64,000 nucleotides of DNA, taken from Anabaena sp. PCC 7108. GTDB taxonomy: Bacteria; Cyanobacteriota; Cyanobacteriia; Cyanobacteriales; Nostocaceae. The stretch's first letter is position 1, and each line of letters opens with the position of its first letter. This document shows, piece after piece, positions 56,199 through 64,000 of the stretch. Made by a program: the position numbers and the translations under genes. The notes under the pieces are model-generated. The model did no database searches. It was not told where the DNA came from and saw only the letters and a list, made by a program, of their open reading frames with translations. The stretch covers positions 4,642,356-4,706,355 of the forward strand of contig NZ_KB235896.1 of assembly GCF_000332135.1 (NCBI RefSeq), read 5' to 3'.

Positions 56199-56978
56199 AT
56201 GAAAATTCAACTCATAAACAGGAAAATTTTTCCTTCATATCAGCAGATACTAGGAGCGAGCCTATTCGCAATAATGACCATGGAAATGGGCATAAGTGCT
56301 GCTGCTTCAGCCACAAAACTTCAAAATTGGCTTTTTAATCCTAAAACACAGCAACTACAAATTATCCTCTCTGCAGGTACAACACCACAGTATTTCTACC
56401 TCCCCCAACCACCGCGTTTAGTTGTAGATTTGCCTAATACCCAGTTAGGCAATGTTGCCACCCAAAAAAACTACTCTGGCACAATCCAAAGAATTCGCGT
56501 TTCCCAATTCAGTGCTGACATTACCCGCATAGTCATCGATTTAGAACCAGGAACTTTTGTCCATGCAGACCAAGTACAGCTTCAGCCCATTTCCCCAAAT
56601 AACCCCACGCGCTGGGTATTACGCCCCGTATTCTCCCATAGTAGCACCTTCACACAACCAATTTCTTTCCCTTCACCTGTTAATCAGCCATCCCCAACCC
56701 CTTTAATCACCCTACCACCACCATCCACTAACCTACCCCTAACAACCACCAACTCCCAGCAACCTTTTGTGATTGCACCACCTCTCAATTCTCAAGACCC
56801 TTCTCAACTATCTAATTTAATTATTATTCCCGCTAATTCTGTTAATTCTTTACAAAATTCTCGTAGCATAACGGTTCCTAATTCTTCACCTAGTGTTCCT
56901 GATTCAGTCAACTATTCAGATCCAATTCTCGATTTTCCCATAATTGAATTTGGTCAACCGTTACCGTCTAATCAATAG
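56199..56978 (+). CDS. AMIN domain protein
   Basis: A 259-residue secreted protein. After a signal peptide (to about ASA near 38) comes an AMIN domain (about 40-150): LQNWLFNPKTQQLQIILSAG, PPRLVVDLPNTQLGN, RVSQFSADITRIVIDLEPGT. AMIN domains bind septal or cell-envelope peptidoglycan. The remaining 110 residues are Pro/Ser/Thr/Asn-rich, low complexity. There is no amidase domain. It may be a cell-wall adaptor. Confidence 0.85.
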   Translation: MKIQLINRKIFPSYQQILGASLFAIMTMEMGISAAASATKLQNWLFNPKTQQLQIILSAGTTPQYFYLPQPPRLVVDLPNTQLGNVATQKNYSGTIQRIRVSQFSADITRIVIDLEPGTFVHADQVQLQPISPNNPTRWVLRPVFSHSSTFTQPISFPSPVNQPSPTPLITLPPPSTNLPLTTTNSQQPFVIAPPLNSQDPSQLSNLIIIPANSVNSLQNSRSITVPNSSPSVPDSVNYSDPILDFPIIEFGQPLPSNQ

Positions 56979-57018
56979 TCTTGATGAACTCTGGACACCA
57001 AGACTTATCTCCTATTTT

Positions 57019-57558
57019 TTAAAATCTTTCCGTATCCTGAGATGGTGCAACGGCTCCAGGTTGAGATAAGAAGAAGTTTTGAGCAGTTTCATTTTGATAT
57101 ATACATCTAATATCAGGCTTATCACTGTTTAAATCACCTGTAAAGCCAAAGGTATTCAGGCGATTTTTACATTCCCTGACCTGATCAGATGTGACAAGTT
57201 TTTTATTTTCTAAAATTGCCCAGTTATTTTGTCGAAGAACGCATCCAGGACGCATATTTGGTTGAGCAACGTAGACATTAAAAGGGTTGAGAGTTACAAA
57301 CAGTCTGGCATCCATTACCATCGCACTGGCTCCATACTGTACACAAAGATCAGGATTTGGAGCTTTAGTATCAATAAATTCACGGGATGCCACATTTGAT
57401 GGACTCAACGTGCTTGTAGAACTAAACGCAATCCCAATCCCAATTCCCAAGAGCAGCACACCTCCCAAAATGGCCATGGTGGCAAAGTTAAATGTAGGGG
57501 ATTGGAAAATAGAGGGTTTAGAAGTAGTAGCTGATCTACCAGTAGATTTACGTCTCAT
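57019..57558 (-). CDS. DUF3172 membrane-anchored protein
   Basis: A 179-residue protein with one membrane helix (MAILGGVLLLGIGIGIAFSS, about 28-47) after a basic Ser/Thr-rich head. The outer domain has NPDLCVQYGASAMVMDARLF, NPFNVYVAQPNMRPGCVLRQ, RECKNRLNTFGFTGDLNSDK and DIRCIYQNE. Four cysteines are placed as in DUF3172. It is cyanobacterial and of unknown function. It is convergent with the AMIN gene. Confidence 0.85.
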   Translation of the reverse strand: MRRKSTGRSATTSKPSIFQSPTFNFATMAILGGVLLLGIGIGIAFSSTSTLSPSNVASREFIDTKAPNPDLCVQYGASAMVMDARLFVTLNPFNVYVAQPNMRPGCVLRQNNWAILENKKLVTSDQVRECKNRLNTFGFTGDLNSDKPDIRCIYQNETAQNFFLSQPGAVAPSQDTERF

Positions 57559-57885
57559 TTTTGCTTGATCACCTTCACGCCAATTTGGGGGGAGTGGTTG
57601 GTTGTCTCCCTACTTCAGTATGACGAGTCTTCGCAGAAATTGTCTCCTATCTTCAATCTAATTCCCATAACTCTTTTAGGCTGGGCATCTTGTCCGCCTA
57701 AATAATGTAATACTAAGTAAATATCATGGGTGCTGCTAAAAGAGATTTGAAATGGAGCCATTAACCGCTGGTGTGATTACTAGGAAAGGGTTCACTATCG
57801 CCTTGACAAGTTGGTAAAATTATTAAACAGTCTTTGCAGCACGAAGAAAATAATCATGCTGGGCGGGTTTTCCCCGCCCTAGTGA
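57559..57885. other. intergenic region with palindromic repeat
   Basis: 327 bp between the DUF3172 gene and the ndhN stop. Contains GGGCATCTTGTCCGCC near 57685, a repeat also seen at 17932, and the ndhN terminator at 57861-57879. Confidence 0.45.
57861..57879 (-). terminator. terminator of ndhN
   Basis: GGGCGGG / CCCGCCC, a 7-bp all-GC stem with a 5-nt loop, lies 7 bp past the ndhN stop. T-rich sequence follows on the reverse strand. Confidence 0.75.
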
Positions 57886-58362
57886 CTAACTAGCTAACAG
57901 AGTTTTTTCCAAAGGTGTCCAACGGAAAGAGCGATCGCCACCTCGTTCAATCACAACTTTAACTCTTGGTTCTAACTTGGGCAAATTAGCCAAATACTCC
58001 ACTTCCTGATCAGAAAGAATATGTCCCTCAATAATCCATAGTAATAGACCTTTAGATTTAGGTGGAAGCTGTTCTAACTGATAGCTAATTATCGGTGGTA
58101 GATAATATACCTCACCCACTGCTGCACCGCTACCAGTGCTTTTTTTACCCAAATGAGGAGGTCTGACTCCATGAACTTTCGTTAGATAGGCCGCAACATC
58201 CCCTAGTCCCCTCGCAGTTATGTGAAGGTTGATATAGCCAGCAGCCCTCAATCGACGGCGATACCGACCTTCATATCCCCCTTCCAAAGGAACATATACA
58301 CCCAAAGCGCCAAATTTTTCCAAATCGCGGATTAAACCGTTGCCAGTGGTAAGTAGTGCCAT
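57886..58362 (-). CDS. ndhN: NAD(P)H-quinone oxidoreductase subunit N
   Basis: A 158-residue NdhN, a peripheral subunit of the NDH-1 complex found in cyanobacteria and chloroplasts. Blocks: TTGNGLIRDLEKFGALGVYV, PLEGGYEGRYRRRLRAAGY, ITARGLGDVAAYLTKVHGVR and GHILSDQEVEYLANLPKLEP. The length fits. NDH-1 carries out cyclic electron flow and respiration in thylakoids. It diverges from the ribosomal cluster. Confidence 0.96.
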   Translation of the reverse strand: MALLTTGNGLIRDLEKFGALGVYVPLEGGYEGRYRRRLRAAGYINLHITARGLGDVAAYLTKVHGVRPPHLGKKSTGSGAAVGEVYYLPPIISYQLEQLPPKSKGLLLWIIEGHILSDQEVEYLANLPKLEPRVKVVIERGGDRSFRWTPLEKTLLAS

Positions 58363-59231
58363 AGATTTTCGTTTTATCCCACTCAGATATCTCTATTATT
58401 TACTCTCTAGTGGTAGATTAAGTTAGATTAAGTTGCATAATTTAAGCAAAATTGGGCATAGAGCAGCGGGAATTTTTTAATTTTCCCCCCCTTCCCATAA
58501 TTCAACCCCAAGCACCTAAAAATTACTAGACAAAAACAAATTAATGATTTATATTATTAGATTGTGACCAAACAGTAAAATAGATAGTATGTTCTTGGGT
58601 CTTCCCAACCAAATATAATCATCAAAATTTTGATGAATTAATTTCCTAAAGGATAATCTGGTTGAAATGCGTAAGAGACTGCTAAACTAGAAAAGCTTTT
58701 AGGTCAAACTAAAGAAGCTGATGGCTCTAAACCCAAAGCCAAATCAAAGCTCCACCAAAAGTTCACTCCCGTAGCCCCTTAAAAAACAGGCAAAACCTCA
58801 AACAATAGTTTAAGGTAGATAAAGCAGTAGAACCTGAGCCATAATGTTTGTTTTATGGCATTATAGAAAGTCTCAGGCAATGGATACTGAGTGGAAACAA
58901 ACCGCTTAAGTCCTACTACAACGGTCGAGTGCCAGAGCAATTGCTTGGACGAAAGCATTGCTGCACATAGCGCAAAGCAATAACGTCTTGCATTGATTCC
59001 AGAAGTAATACCTTCCTAATCAGAAGGTAATTATGGCTGTTCTGGTGACCAAGTCAGTGAAAACATAAGGATTCACCAAGCAGTAGAGACAATATTTTGT
59101 ACGTCACAAAGAATTTTCACTGTCTAATACCAGTGTTAATCTTGGAGGCTAGTCCACCAAAGACGTTAATGAACTGTGTCTAAAGCAAGTCCGATTCCAA
59201 GGTCAGCAACTAGAAAGGAGAACCAGTTACT
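58363..59231. other. long leader region of the ribosomal-protein cluster
   Basis: 869 bp separate ndhN from rplC. It contains a hairpin (CCATAATG…CATTATAG near 58841-58865) and a direct repeat AGATTAAGTTAGATTAAGTT at about 58415. From 58900 to 59230 base composition becomes balanced, unlike typical spacers, which may mark a structured 5' leader. AGAAAGGAGAA (59211-59221) precedes the rplC GTG. I see no gene or known riboswitch. Confidence 0.4.
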
Positions 59232-59870
59232 GTGTCAGTAGGCATTCTCGGCACCAAGCTGGGCATGACCCAAATATTTGACGATGCAGGAAGAGCTATC
59301 CCTGTAACCGTTATCCAAGCTGGGCCATGCACTGTTACACAAGTTAAAACAAAACAGACCGACGGTTACTTCGCTGTTCAAGTTGGTTATGGCGAAGTCA
59401 AACCAAAGGCATTGAACAGACCACTCTTAGGTCATTTGGCCAAATCATCTGCTCCAGCATTGCGCCACTTGAACGAGTATCGCATTGATAACTCTGGTGA
59501 TTATGCTTTAGGTCAAGAAATCAAAGCAGATATTTTTAGTGCTGGTCAAATTGTAGATGTAGTCGGTACAAGTATTGGTCGCGGTTTTGCGGGCAACCAG
59601 AAGCGGAACAACTTCGGTCGCGGTCCCATGTCACATGGTTCCAAAAACCACAGAGCGCCTGGTTCCATCGGTGCTGGTACAACTCCTGGTCGTGTTTATC
59701 CCGGTAAACGGATGGCAGGGCGTTTAGGAGGTACTCGTGTCACAATTCGCAAACTGACCGTAGTGCGAGTAGATGCAGAACGCAACTTAATTCTCATTAA
59801 GGGAGCGATTCCTGGTAAGCCAGGTGCCTTAGTGAATGTTTTACCCGCAAAAATAGTTGGTAGTAAATAG
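59232..59870 (+). CDS. rplC: 50S ribosomal protein L3
   Basis: A 212-residue L3 starting at a GTG behind AGAAAGGAGAA. Landmarks are [47 protein letters not shown] and [41 protein letters not shown]3 organises 23S rRNA near the peptidyl-transferase centre. In cyanobacteria the S10-type cluster begins with this gene, rpsJ being elsewhere. Length is normal. Confidence 0.98.
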   Translation: MSVGILGTKLGMTQIFDDAGRAIPVTVIQAGPCTVTQVKTKQTDGYFAVQVGYGEVKPKALNRPLLGHLAKSSAPALRHLNEYRIDNSGDYALGQEIKADIFSAGQIVDVVGTSIGRGFAGNQKRNNFGRGPMSHGSKNHRAPGSIGAGTTPGRVYPGKRMAGRLGGTRVTIRKLTVVRVDAERNLILIKGAIPGKPGALVNVLPAKIVGSK

Positions 59871-59933
59871 TCGTTAGTCATAAGTCATTAGCTAAATACA
59901 ACTGACAATTGACAACTGACAAAGGACATAAAG

Positions 59934-60566
59934 ATGGTTGAGAGTGTAGTTAAAAATTGGCAAGGAGAGGAAGTTGGACAAACAACTTTCGACTTGCGAG
60001 TTGCCAAAGAAGAAACAGCGGCTCACATAGTACACCGCGCATTAGTCAGACAAATGACTAATTCTCGCCAAGGAAATGCCAGTACTAAAACTCGTTCCGA
60101 AGTTAGAGGTGGTGGTCGCAAACCCTGGCGGCAGAAAGGCACAGGTCGCGCTCGTGCAGGTTCCATTCGTTCACCACTGTGGCGTGGTGGTGGTGTAATC
60201 TTTGGTCCCAAGCCCAGAGATTTTAACCTGAAATTGAACCGCAAAGAGCGGCGTTTAGCACTGCGAACAGCTTTTGTCAGCCGTGCCGAAGATTTAATAG
60301 TTGTAGAAGAATTTAGCAACGAGCTACAACGCCCCAAAACCAAAGAATTGGTGACAGCACTGGCTCGTTGGGGAGCAGCACCCGAACAAAAATCATTATT
60401 GATTTTGTCGGAAATATCAGAAAACGTGCTTTTGTCAGCCCGCAATATAGAAAATTTAAAGCTAATTGCCGCTGATCAATTAAATGTTTACGATTTACTG
60501 CACGCTGACAAAGTTGTAGTTACATCATCAGCTTTAGAAAAAATTCAGGAGGTCTACAGTGCCTAA
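59934..60566 (+). CDS. rplD: 50S ribosomal protein L4
   Basis: A 210-residue L4. The loop [39 protein letters not shown] is diagnostic. L4 lines the exit tunnel; in some bacteria it also represses its own operon. Its stop lies inside the rplW start (8-bp overlap), so translation is coupled. The 63-bp spacer before it carries TGACAAC-like repeat units. Confidence 0.98.
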   Translation: MVESVVKNWQGEEVGQTTFDLRVAKEETAAHIVHRALVRQMTNSRQGNASTKTRSEVRGGGRKPWRQKGTGRARAGSIRSPLWRGGGVIFGPKPRDFNLKLNRKERRLALRTAFVSRAEDLIVVEEFSNELQRPKTKELVTALARWGAAPEQKSLLILSEISENVLLSARNIENLKLIAADQLNVYDLLHADKVVVTSSALEKIQEVYSA

Positions 60567-60873
60567 CTTTGACCCCCGCAACCTTGCTGACTTAGTGCGT
60601 CGCCCTATTCTCACCGAAAAAGCGACCATTCTGATGGAGCAAAATAAATACACTTTTGAAGTAACTCCAAAATCAAGTAAGCCAGAAATTAAAGCTGCAA
60701 TTGAAGACTTATTTCAAGTCAAAGTTGTAAAAGTCAATACCTCATTACCACCACGCAAACAGCGTCGTGTCGGTAAATTTATCGGTTACAAGCCTCAATA
60801 CAAGAAAGCTATTGTTACCGTTGCACCTGGGGATGAAGAGAAAATTAGACAAGTTCTATTCCCAGAAGTATAA
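60559..60873 (+). CDS. rplW: 50S ribosomal protein L23
   Basis: A 104-residue L23 starting at a GTG that overlaps the rplD stop. Blocks: [61 protein letters not shown]23 sits at the tunnel exit and binds trigger factor and SRP. AGGAGG lies about 8 nt before the GTG. Confidence 0.97.
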   Translation: MPNFDPRNLADLVRRPILTEKATILMEQNKYTFEVTPKSSKPEIKAAIEDLFQVKVVKVNTSLPPRKQRRVGKFIGYKPQYKKAIVTVAPGDEEKIRQVLFPEV

Positions 60874-60875
60874 GA

Positions 60876-60903
60876 ATTTTAGATTTTAGATTTTAGATTT
60901 TAG
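60876..60903. repeat. heptamer repeat (ATTTTAG) x4 in the rplW-rplB spacer
   Basis: Four perfect copies of ATTTTAG directly after the rplW stop. Related units of the type AAAATCC/AAAATCG follow before rplB. Confidence 0.85.
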
Positions 60904-61008
60904 ATTGGGCTAGTTAATAAATAATTGCCACGAAACAATTAAAAATCGGAAATCGAAATTCAAAAAATTCTGAATCCAAAATCGAAAATCCGAAATCCAA
61001 AACTATTT

Positions 61009-61872
61009 ATGGGTACTCGTTCTTATCGCCCTTATACCCCCAGTACTCGCCAAGTTATAGTCTCCGACTTCGCGGAAATTACCAAAACTGAGCCAGAAAA
61101 ATCACTAACTGAGTCAGTACACCGTCCCAAAGGACGGAACAATCAAGGGCGGATAACCAGCCGTCGTCGGGGTGGCGGCCACAAACAACTTTACCGGATT
61201 ATCGACTTTAAGAGAGATAAACGGGATATTGCTGCTACAGTCACAGCAATTGAATACGATCCTAACCGCAATGCGCGCATCGCTCTGGTGTTGTACGCAG
61301 ATGGCGAAAAACGGTATATTTTACATCCTAATGGATTGAAAGTTGGCGCAACAATTATTGCTGGCGCTGAAGCTCCGTTTGAAGATGGTAATGCCTTACC
61401 TCTGTCTAGAATTCCTTTAGGTACTACAGTTCACAACGTCGAAATGACTCCAGGTAAAGGTGGTCAAATCGTGCGTGCTGCTGGTGCAAAAGCCGAAGTT
61501 GCGGCAAAAGAGGGTAATTATGTCACTCTCAAGCTACCTTCTGGTGAAGTGCGCCTGATTCGCCGTGAATGCTACGCCACCATTGGACAAGTAGGGAATA
61601 CCGACGCGAGAAACCTCAGTGCTGGTAAAGCCGGACGAAATCGCTGGAAAGGTCGTCGTCCCAAGGTCAGAGGTAGCGTCATGAACCCGGTAGACCACCC
61701 ACATGGTGGTGGTGAAGGTAGAGCGCCCATCGGTAGATCGGGTCCTGTGACACCTTGGGGTAAACCTACTTTGGGTGCAAAGACACGTAATCGCAAGAAA
61801 GCGAGTACAAAATTAATTGTACGTCGTCGTCGTAAATCTTCTAAACGTGGACGTGGCGGTCGTCAGTCCTAG
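61009..61872 (+). CDS. rplB: 50S ribosomal protein L2
   Basis: A 287-residue L2. Motifs: [53 protein letters not shown], and [20 protein letters not shown], the conserved His-containing loop near the peptidyl-transferase centre. The C-terminus is very basic ([18 protein letters not shown]). It is separated from rplW by a 135-bp repeat-bearing spacer and begins at ATG without a clear Shine-Dalgarno. Confidence 0.98.
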   Translation: MGTRSYRPYTPSTRQVIVSDFAEITKTEPEKSLTESVHRPKGRNNQGRITSRRRGGGHKQLYRIIDFKRDKRDIAATVTAIEYDPNRNARIALVLYADGEKRYILHPNGLKVGATIIAGAEAPFEDGNALPLSRIPLGTTVHNVEMTPGKGGQIVRAAGAKAEVAAKEGNYVTLKLPSGEVRLIRRECYATIGQVGNTDARNLSAGKAGRNRWKGRRPKVRGSVMNPVDHPHGGGEGRAPIGRSGPVTPWGKPTLGAKTRNRKKASTKLIVRRRRKSSKRGRGGRQS

Positions 61873-61982
61873 AATTTTAGGTTTTAAATTTTGGATTTTA
61901 GATGGGGTCTGTTTTTAAGCATTCAAAGTTTTTGAAGCCTGATCAGACACCTTAATTATCCAAAATCCAAAATTAGAAATTC

Positions 61983-62010
61983 AAAATCCAAAATCCAAAA
62001 TCCAAAATCT
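61983..62010. repeat. heptamer repeat (AAAATCC) x4 in the rplB-rpsS spacer
   Basis: Three perfect AAAATCC copies and one AAAATCT, ending 4 bp before the rpsS start codon. The same spacer starts with ATTTTAG-like units. Confidence 0.85.
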
Positions 62011-62014
62011 AATT

Positions 62015-62293
62015 ATGGGTCGTTCTCTAAAAAAAGGTCCTTTCGTTGCCGATCATTTGCTCAGTAAGCTGGAAAAGCTGAACGCAAAAAATGAAAAGCA
62101 AGTGATCAAAACTTGGTCAAGAGCCTCGACAATTTTACCTATGATGGTAGGCCATACAATAGCTGTTCACAACGGAAGACAACACGTTCCAGTGTTTGTA
62201 AATGAACAGATGGTAGGTCATAAGTTGGGAGAATTTGCCCCAACACGTACCTACAGAGGTCATGGTAAAAGTGACAAAAAATCAGGCAGATAA
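62015..62293 (+). CDS. rpsS: 30S ribosomal protein S19
   Basis: A 92-residue S19: [40 protein letters not shown] and [20 protein letters not shown] are full-family landmarks. It binds 16S rRNA in the head of the small subunit. The ATG follows a heptamer repeat directly, so no ribosome-binding site is visible; translation may depend on coupling. Confidence 0.97.
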   Translation: MGRSLKKGPFVADHLLSKLEKLNAKNEKQVIKTWSRASTILPMMVGHTIAVHNGRQHVPVFVNEQMVGHKLGEFAPTRTYRGHGKSDKKSGR

Positions 62294-62388
62294 TCAATTA
62301 AAAATTCAGAATTAAAAATTAAAAAATTGAAGTTGTTCATTTTTAATTTTTAAATTTAAATTTTTAATTGATAAAGATGGAGAAAATT

Positions 62389-62748
62389 ATGGCAACTGAT
62401 ACTACAGAAGTTAAAGCGATCGCTCGTTATATCCGCATTTCTGCCTACAAAGTCCGTCGTGTACTCGACCAAATCCGAGGTCGCTCATACCGAGAAGCCT
62501 TAATTATCCTAGAATTCATGCCCTATCGAGCTTGTGATCCAGTATTGAAAGTACTCAGAAGTGCTGCCGCTAATGCTGAACACAACGAAGGGCTTGATAG
62601 AGCCGAACTAGTGATTACTCAGGCATATGCCGACCAAGGTCCTGTGCTGAAACGGTTCCAACCCAGAGCGCAGGGTCGAGCTTACCAAATTCGCAAACCA
62701 ACCTGTCATATTACTGTAGCTGTGGGCGCAGGCACGGCTGCTAAATAA
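62389..62748 (+). CDS. rplV: 50S ribosomal protein L22
   Basis: A 119-residue L22. Blocks: [40 protein letters not shown] and [20 protein letters not shown]. The loop lines the exit tunnel. I choose the ATG at 62389 (MATDTTEV), which has GATGGAGA just upstream; the ATG at 62368 adds seven residues not seen in the family. The spacer upstream is a run of AATTTTTAA-like repeats. Confidence 0.96.
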   Translation: MATDTTEVKAIARYIRISAYKVRRVLDQIRGRSYREALIILEFMPYRACDPVLKVLRSAAANAEHNEGLDRAELVITQAYADQGPVLKRFQPRAQGRAYQIRKPTCHITVAVGAGTAAK

Positions 62749-62799
62749 GCAATAGAGACAAGCAATTGCGTACAGTAAGAAATTTTAGAGGAAGCATTT

Positions 62800-63567
62800 G
62801 TGGGACAGAAAATTCATCCAGTCGGTTTTCGTCTGGGTATTACTCAAGAACATCAATCCCGTTGGTTTGCCGTTCCTGACCGTTATCCAGAACTATTACA
62901 AGAAGACCACAAACTCCGTAAGTACATAGAACAAAAACTGGGTAGATACGCTCAAAACAACGCCGGAATTTCCGAAGTACGGATTGAGCGCAAAGCTGAC
63001 CAAATCGACCTAGAAGTTCGGACGGCTAGACCAGGTGTGGTTGTAGGTCGCGGTGGACAAGGTATAGAATCATTGCGAACCGGACTCCAAGAAATGTTGG
63101 GGAGCAACCGCCAAATTCGCATTAACGTAGTTGAAGTTCAACGAGTTGATGCTGATGCCTATCTGATTGCTGAATACATTGCTCAACAATTAGAACGCCG
63201 CGTTTCCTTCCGTCGGGTAGTGCGTCAATCTATTCAGCGCGCTCAAAGGGCTGGTGTACAAGGAATTAAAATTCAAGTCAGTGGTCGGCTTAACGGTGCA
63301 GAAATTGCCCGGACAGAGTGGACACGGGAGGGTAGAGTACCTTTACATACCTTACGGGCTGATATTGACTACTCTTACTGCACAGCGCAAACTGTTTACG
63401 GCATTTTGGGCATCAAAGTTTGGGTATTTAAGGGAGAAATTATTCCTGGACAGGAAGAAACTCCACCTCCACCAGCAACACGTGATCGAGACCGCGATCG
63501 TGATCCTCGTCGCCGTCAACAACAGCGTCGTCGCCAGCAGTTTGAAGACCGCTCAAATGAAGGATAG
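62800..63567 (+). CDS. rpsC: 30S ribosomal protein S3
   Basis: A 255-residue S3 starting at a GTG ([20 protein letters not shown]). The KH domain has [20 protein letters not shown]. The C-terminus bears an extra Arg/Asp/Gln-rich tail ([20 protein letters not shown]), longer than in enteric bacteria and usual in cyanobacteria. It lies 51 bp after rplV. Confidence 0.97.
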   Translation: MGQKIHPVGFRLGITQEHQSRWFAVPDRYPELLQEDHKLRKYIEQKLGRYAQNNAGISEVRIERKADQIDLEVRTARPGVVVGRGGQGIESLRTGLQEMLGSNRQIRINVVEVQRVDADAYLIAEYIAQQLERRVSFRRVVRQSIQRAQRAGVQGIKIQVSGRLNGAEIARTEWTREGRVPLHTLRADIDYSYCTAQTVYGILGIKVWVFKGEIIPGQEETPPPPATRDRDRDRDPRRRQQQRRRQQFEDRSNEG

Positions 63568-63598
63568 TCAATAGTCAGTAGTCAGTGGTAAAACAAGC

Positions 63599-63640
63599 TG
63601 ACAACTGACAACTGACAACTGACAACTGACAACTGACAAC
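63599..63640. repeat. heptamer repeat (TGACAAC) x6 before rplP
   Basis: Six perfect TGACAAC copies followed by CGACAAA, ending 9 bp before the rplP ATG. Similar units (ACAACTGACAATTGACAACT) occur before rplD at about 59899. Confidence 0.92.
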
Positions 63641-63649
63641 CGACAAATC

Positions 63650-64000
63650 ATGTTAAGTCCTAGAAGAACTAAATTCCGCAAACAACAACGCGGAAGAATG
63701 GAGGGTCTAGCAAGCCGTGGCAGCACCCTCAACTTTGGAGATTTTGCCCTCCAAGCACAAGAACCAGCATGGATTACCTCCCGGCAAATCGAAGCTTCCC
63801 GTCGGGCGATGACTCGTTATATTCGCCGGGGTGGTAAAATCTGGATTCGGATTTTCCCTGATAAACCCGTAACCATGCGTCCCGCTGAAACCCGGATGGG
63901 TTCCGGTAAAGGGAACCCAGAATTTTGGGTGGCTGTAGTTAAACCAGGCCGAATTTTATTTGAAATCGCTGGTGTTTCCGAAGAGATAGCCCGTGAAGCC
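63650..64000 (+). CDS. rplP: 50S ribosomal protein L16 (partial)
   Basis: The first 117 codons of L16: [60 protein letters not shown]. The frame is open to the window edge; the missing part should be about 20-25 residues. L16 helps to position tRNA in the A site. The start lies only 9 bp after a heptamer repeat tract. Confidence 0.97.
   Translation, partial: MLSPRRTKFRKQQRGRMEGLASRGSTLNFGDFALQAQEPAWITSRQIEASRRAMTRYIRRGGKIWIRIFPDKPVTMRPAETRMGSGKGNPEFWVAVVKPGRILFEIAGVSEEIAREA

Noticed and set aside
58682-58783. Coding-like stretch (LEKLLGQTKEADGSKPKAKS)
   Set aside because: It has no start codon, is only about 35 codons long and I cannot match it to a family.
60023-60445. 140-codon reverse frame inside rplD
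   Set aside because: A shadow caused by the Arg-rich codons of L4.

Overview
The window is chromosomal DNA from a filamentous, probably heterocyst-forming cyanobacterium of the Nostoc/Anabaena type. Evidence: frequent HIP1 octamers (GCGATCGC), heptanucleotide tandem repeats (GGGAACA, TGACAAC, ATTTTAG, AAAATCC), the dark-operative chlorophyll genes chlL and chlN, an orange carotenoid protein, NdhN, a CGLD27-family protein, and a ribosomal-protein cluster that starts at rplC.

Layout. 1-8.9 kb: end of an HI0933-like flavoprotein gene with a rubredoxin upstream of it, small conserved proteins, a PEP-CTERM exported protein, a lone Nif11-type peptide and clpB. 9.5-12.7 kb: chlL, an acidic DUF5331-like gene, chlN and a strong terminator. 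12.8-16.1 kb: an AT-rich accessory patch with a DUF29 gene, a one-chain DNA methyltransferase/Mrr-like nuclease, and the collapsed remains of two toxin-antitoxin loci. 16.2-20.3 kb: an EmrAB-type efflux set with a TetR regulator and a palindromic operator. 20.7-30.2 kb: mostly housekeeping or conserved cyanobacterial genes (YbjN, DUF3318, a sensor kinase with a periplasmic binding domain, QueE, a STAS-sugar transferase fusion, a glycosyltransferase, RsfS, CGLD27, asparaginase).

30.2-31.8 kb holds the most unusual locus: an initiator tRNA gene split by a compact group I intron, followed 656 bp later by a gene of the I-Ssp6803I type (the PD-(D/E)XK homing endonuclease known from the tRNA-fMet intron of Synechocystis). 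A 125-bp MITE has inserted into that gene at a TA dinucleotide. Removing the MITE and one TA copy restores a continuous 147-codon frame.

31.8-37.7 kb: a GTPase-like membrane protein, several small unknown genes in repeat-rich DNA, and an orphan cytosine-5 methyltransferase. 37.8-46 kb: deoC, recO, an MFS transporter, a GT4 glycosyltransferase, OCP, a Zn metalloprotease and secG. 46-58.4 kb: gpmI, a ferritin-like Tat-type protein convergent with a cupin anti-sigma/ECF sigma pair, an ABC-F ATPase, a decayed antiporter fragment just upstream of an intact CPA2 antiporter, an AMIN protein, a DUF3172 protein and ndhN. 59.2-64 kb: the S10-type ribosomal cluster (rplC, D, W, B, rpsS, rplV, rpsC, rplP cut by the window), whose spacers carry several different heptamer repeat tracts.

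I see no CRISPR array, rRNA, complete insertion sequence or prophage. No wholly new multi-gene system stands out. The best leads are the intron/endonuclease/MITE locus, the collapsed toxin-antitoxin junction with a hybrid antitoxin, the methyltransferase-nuclease fusion, and the ECF/cupin/ferritin-like group.
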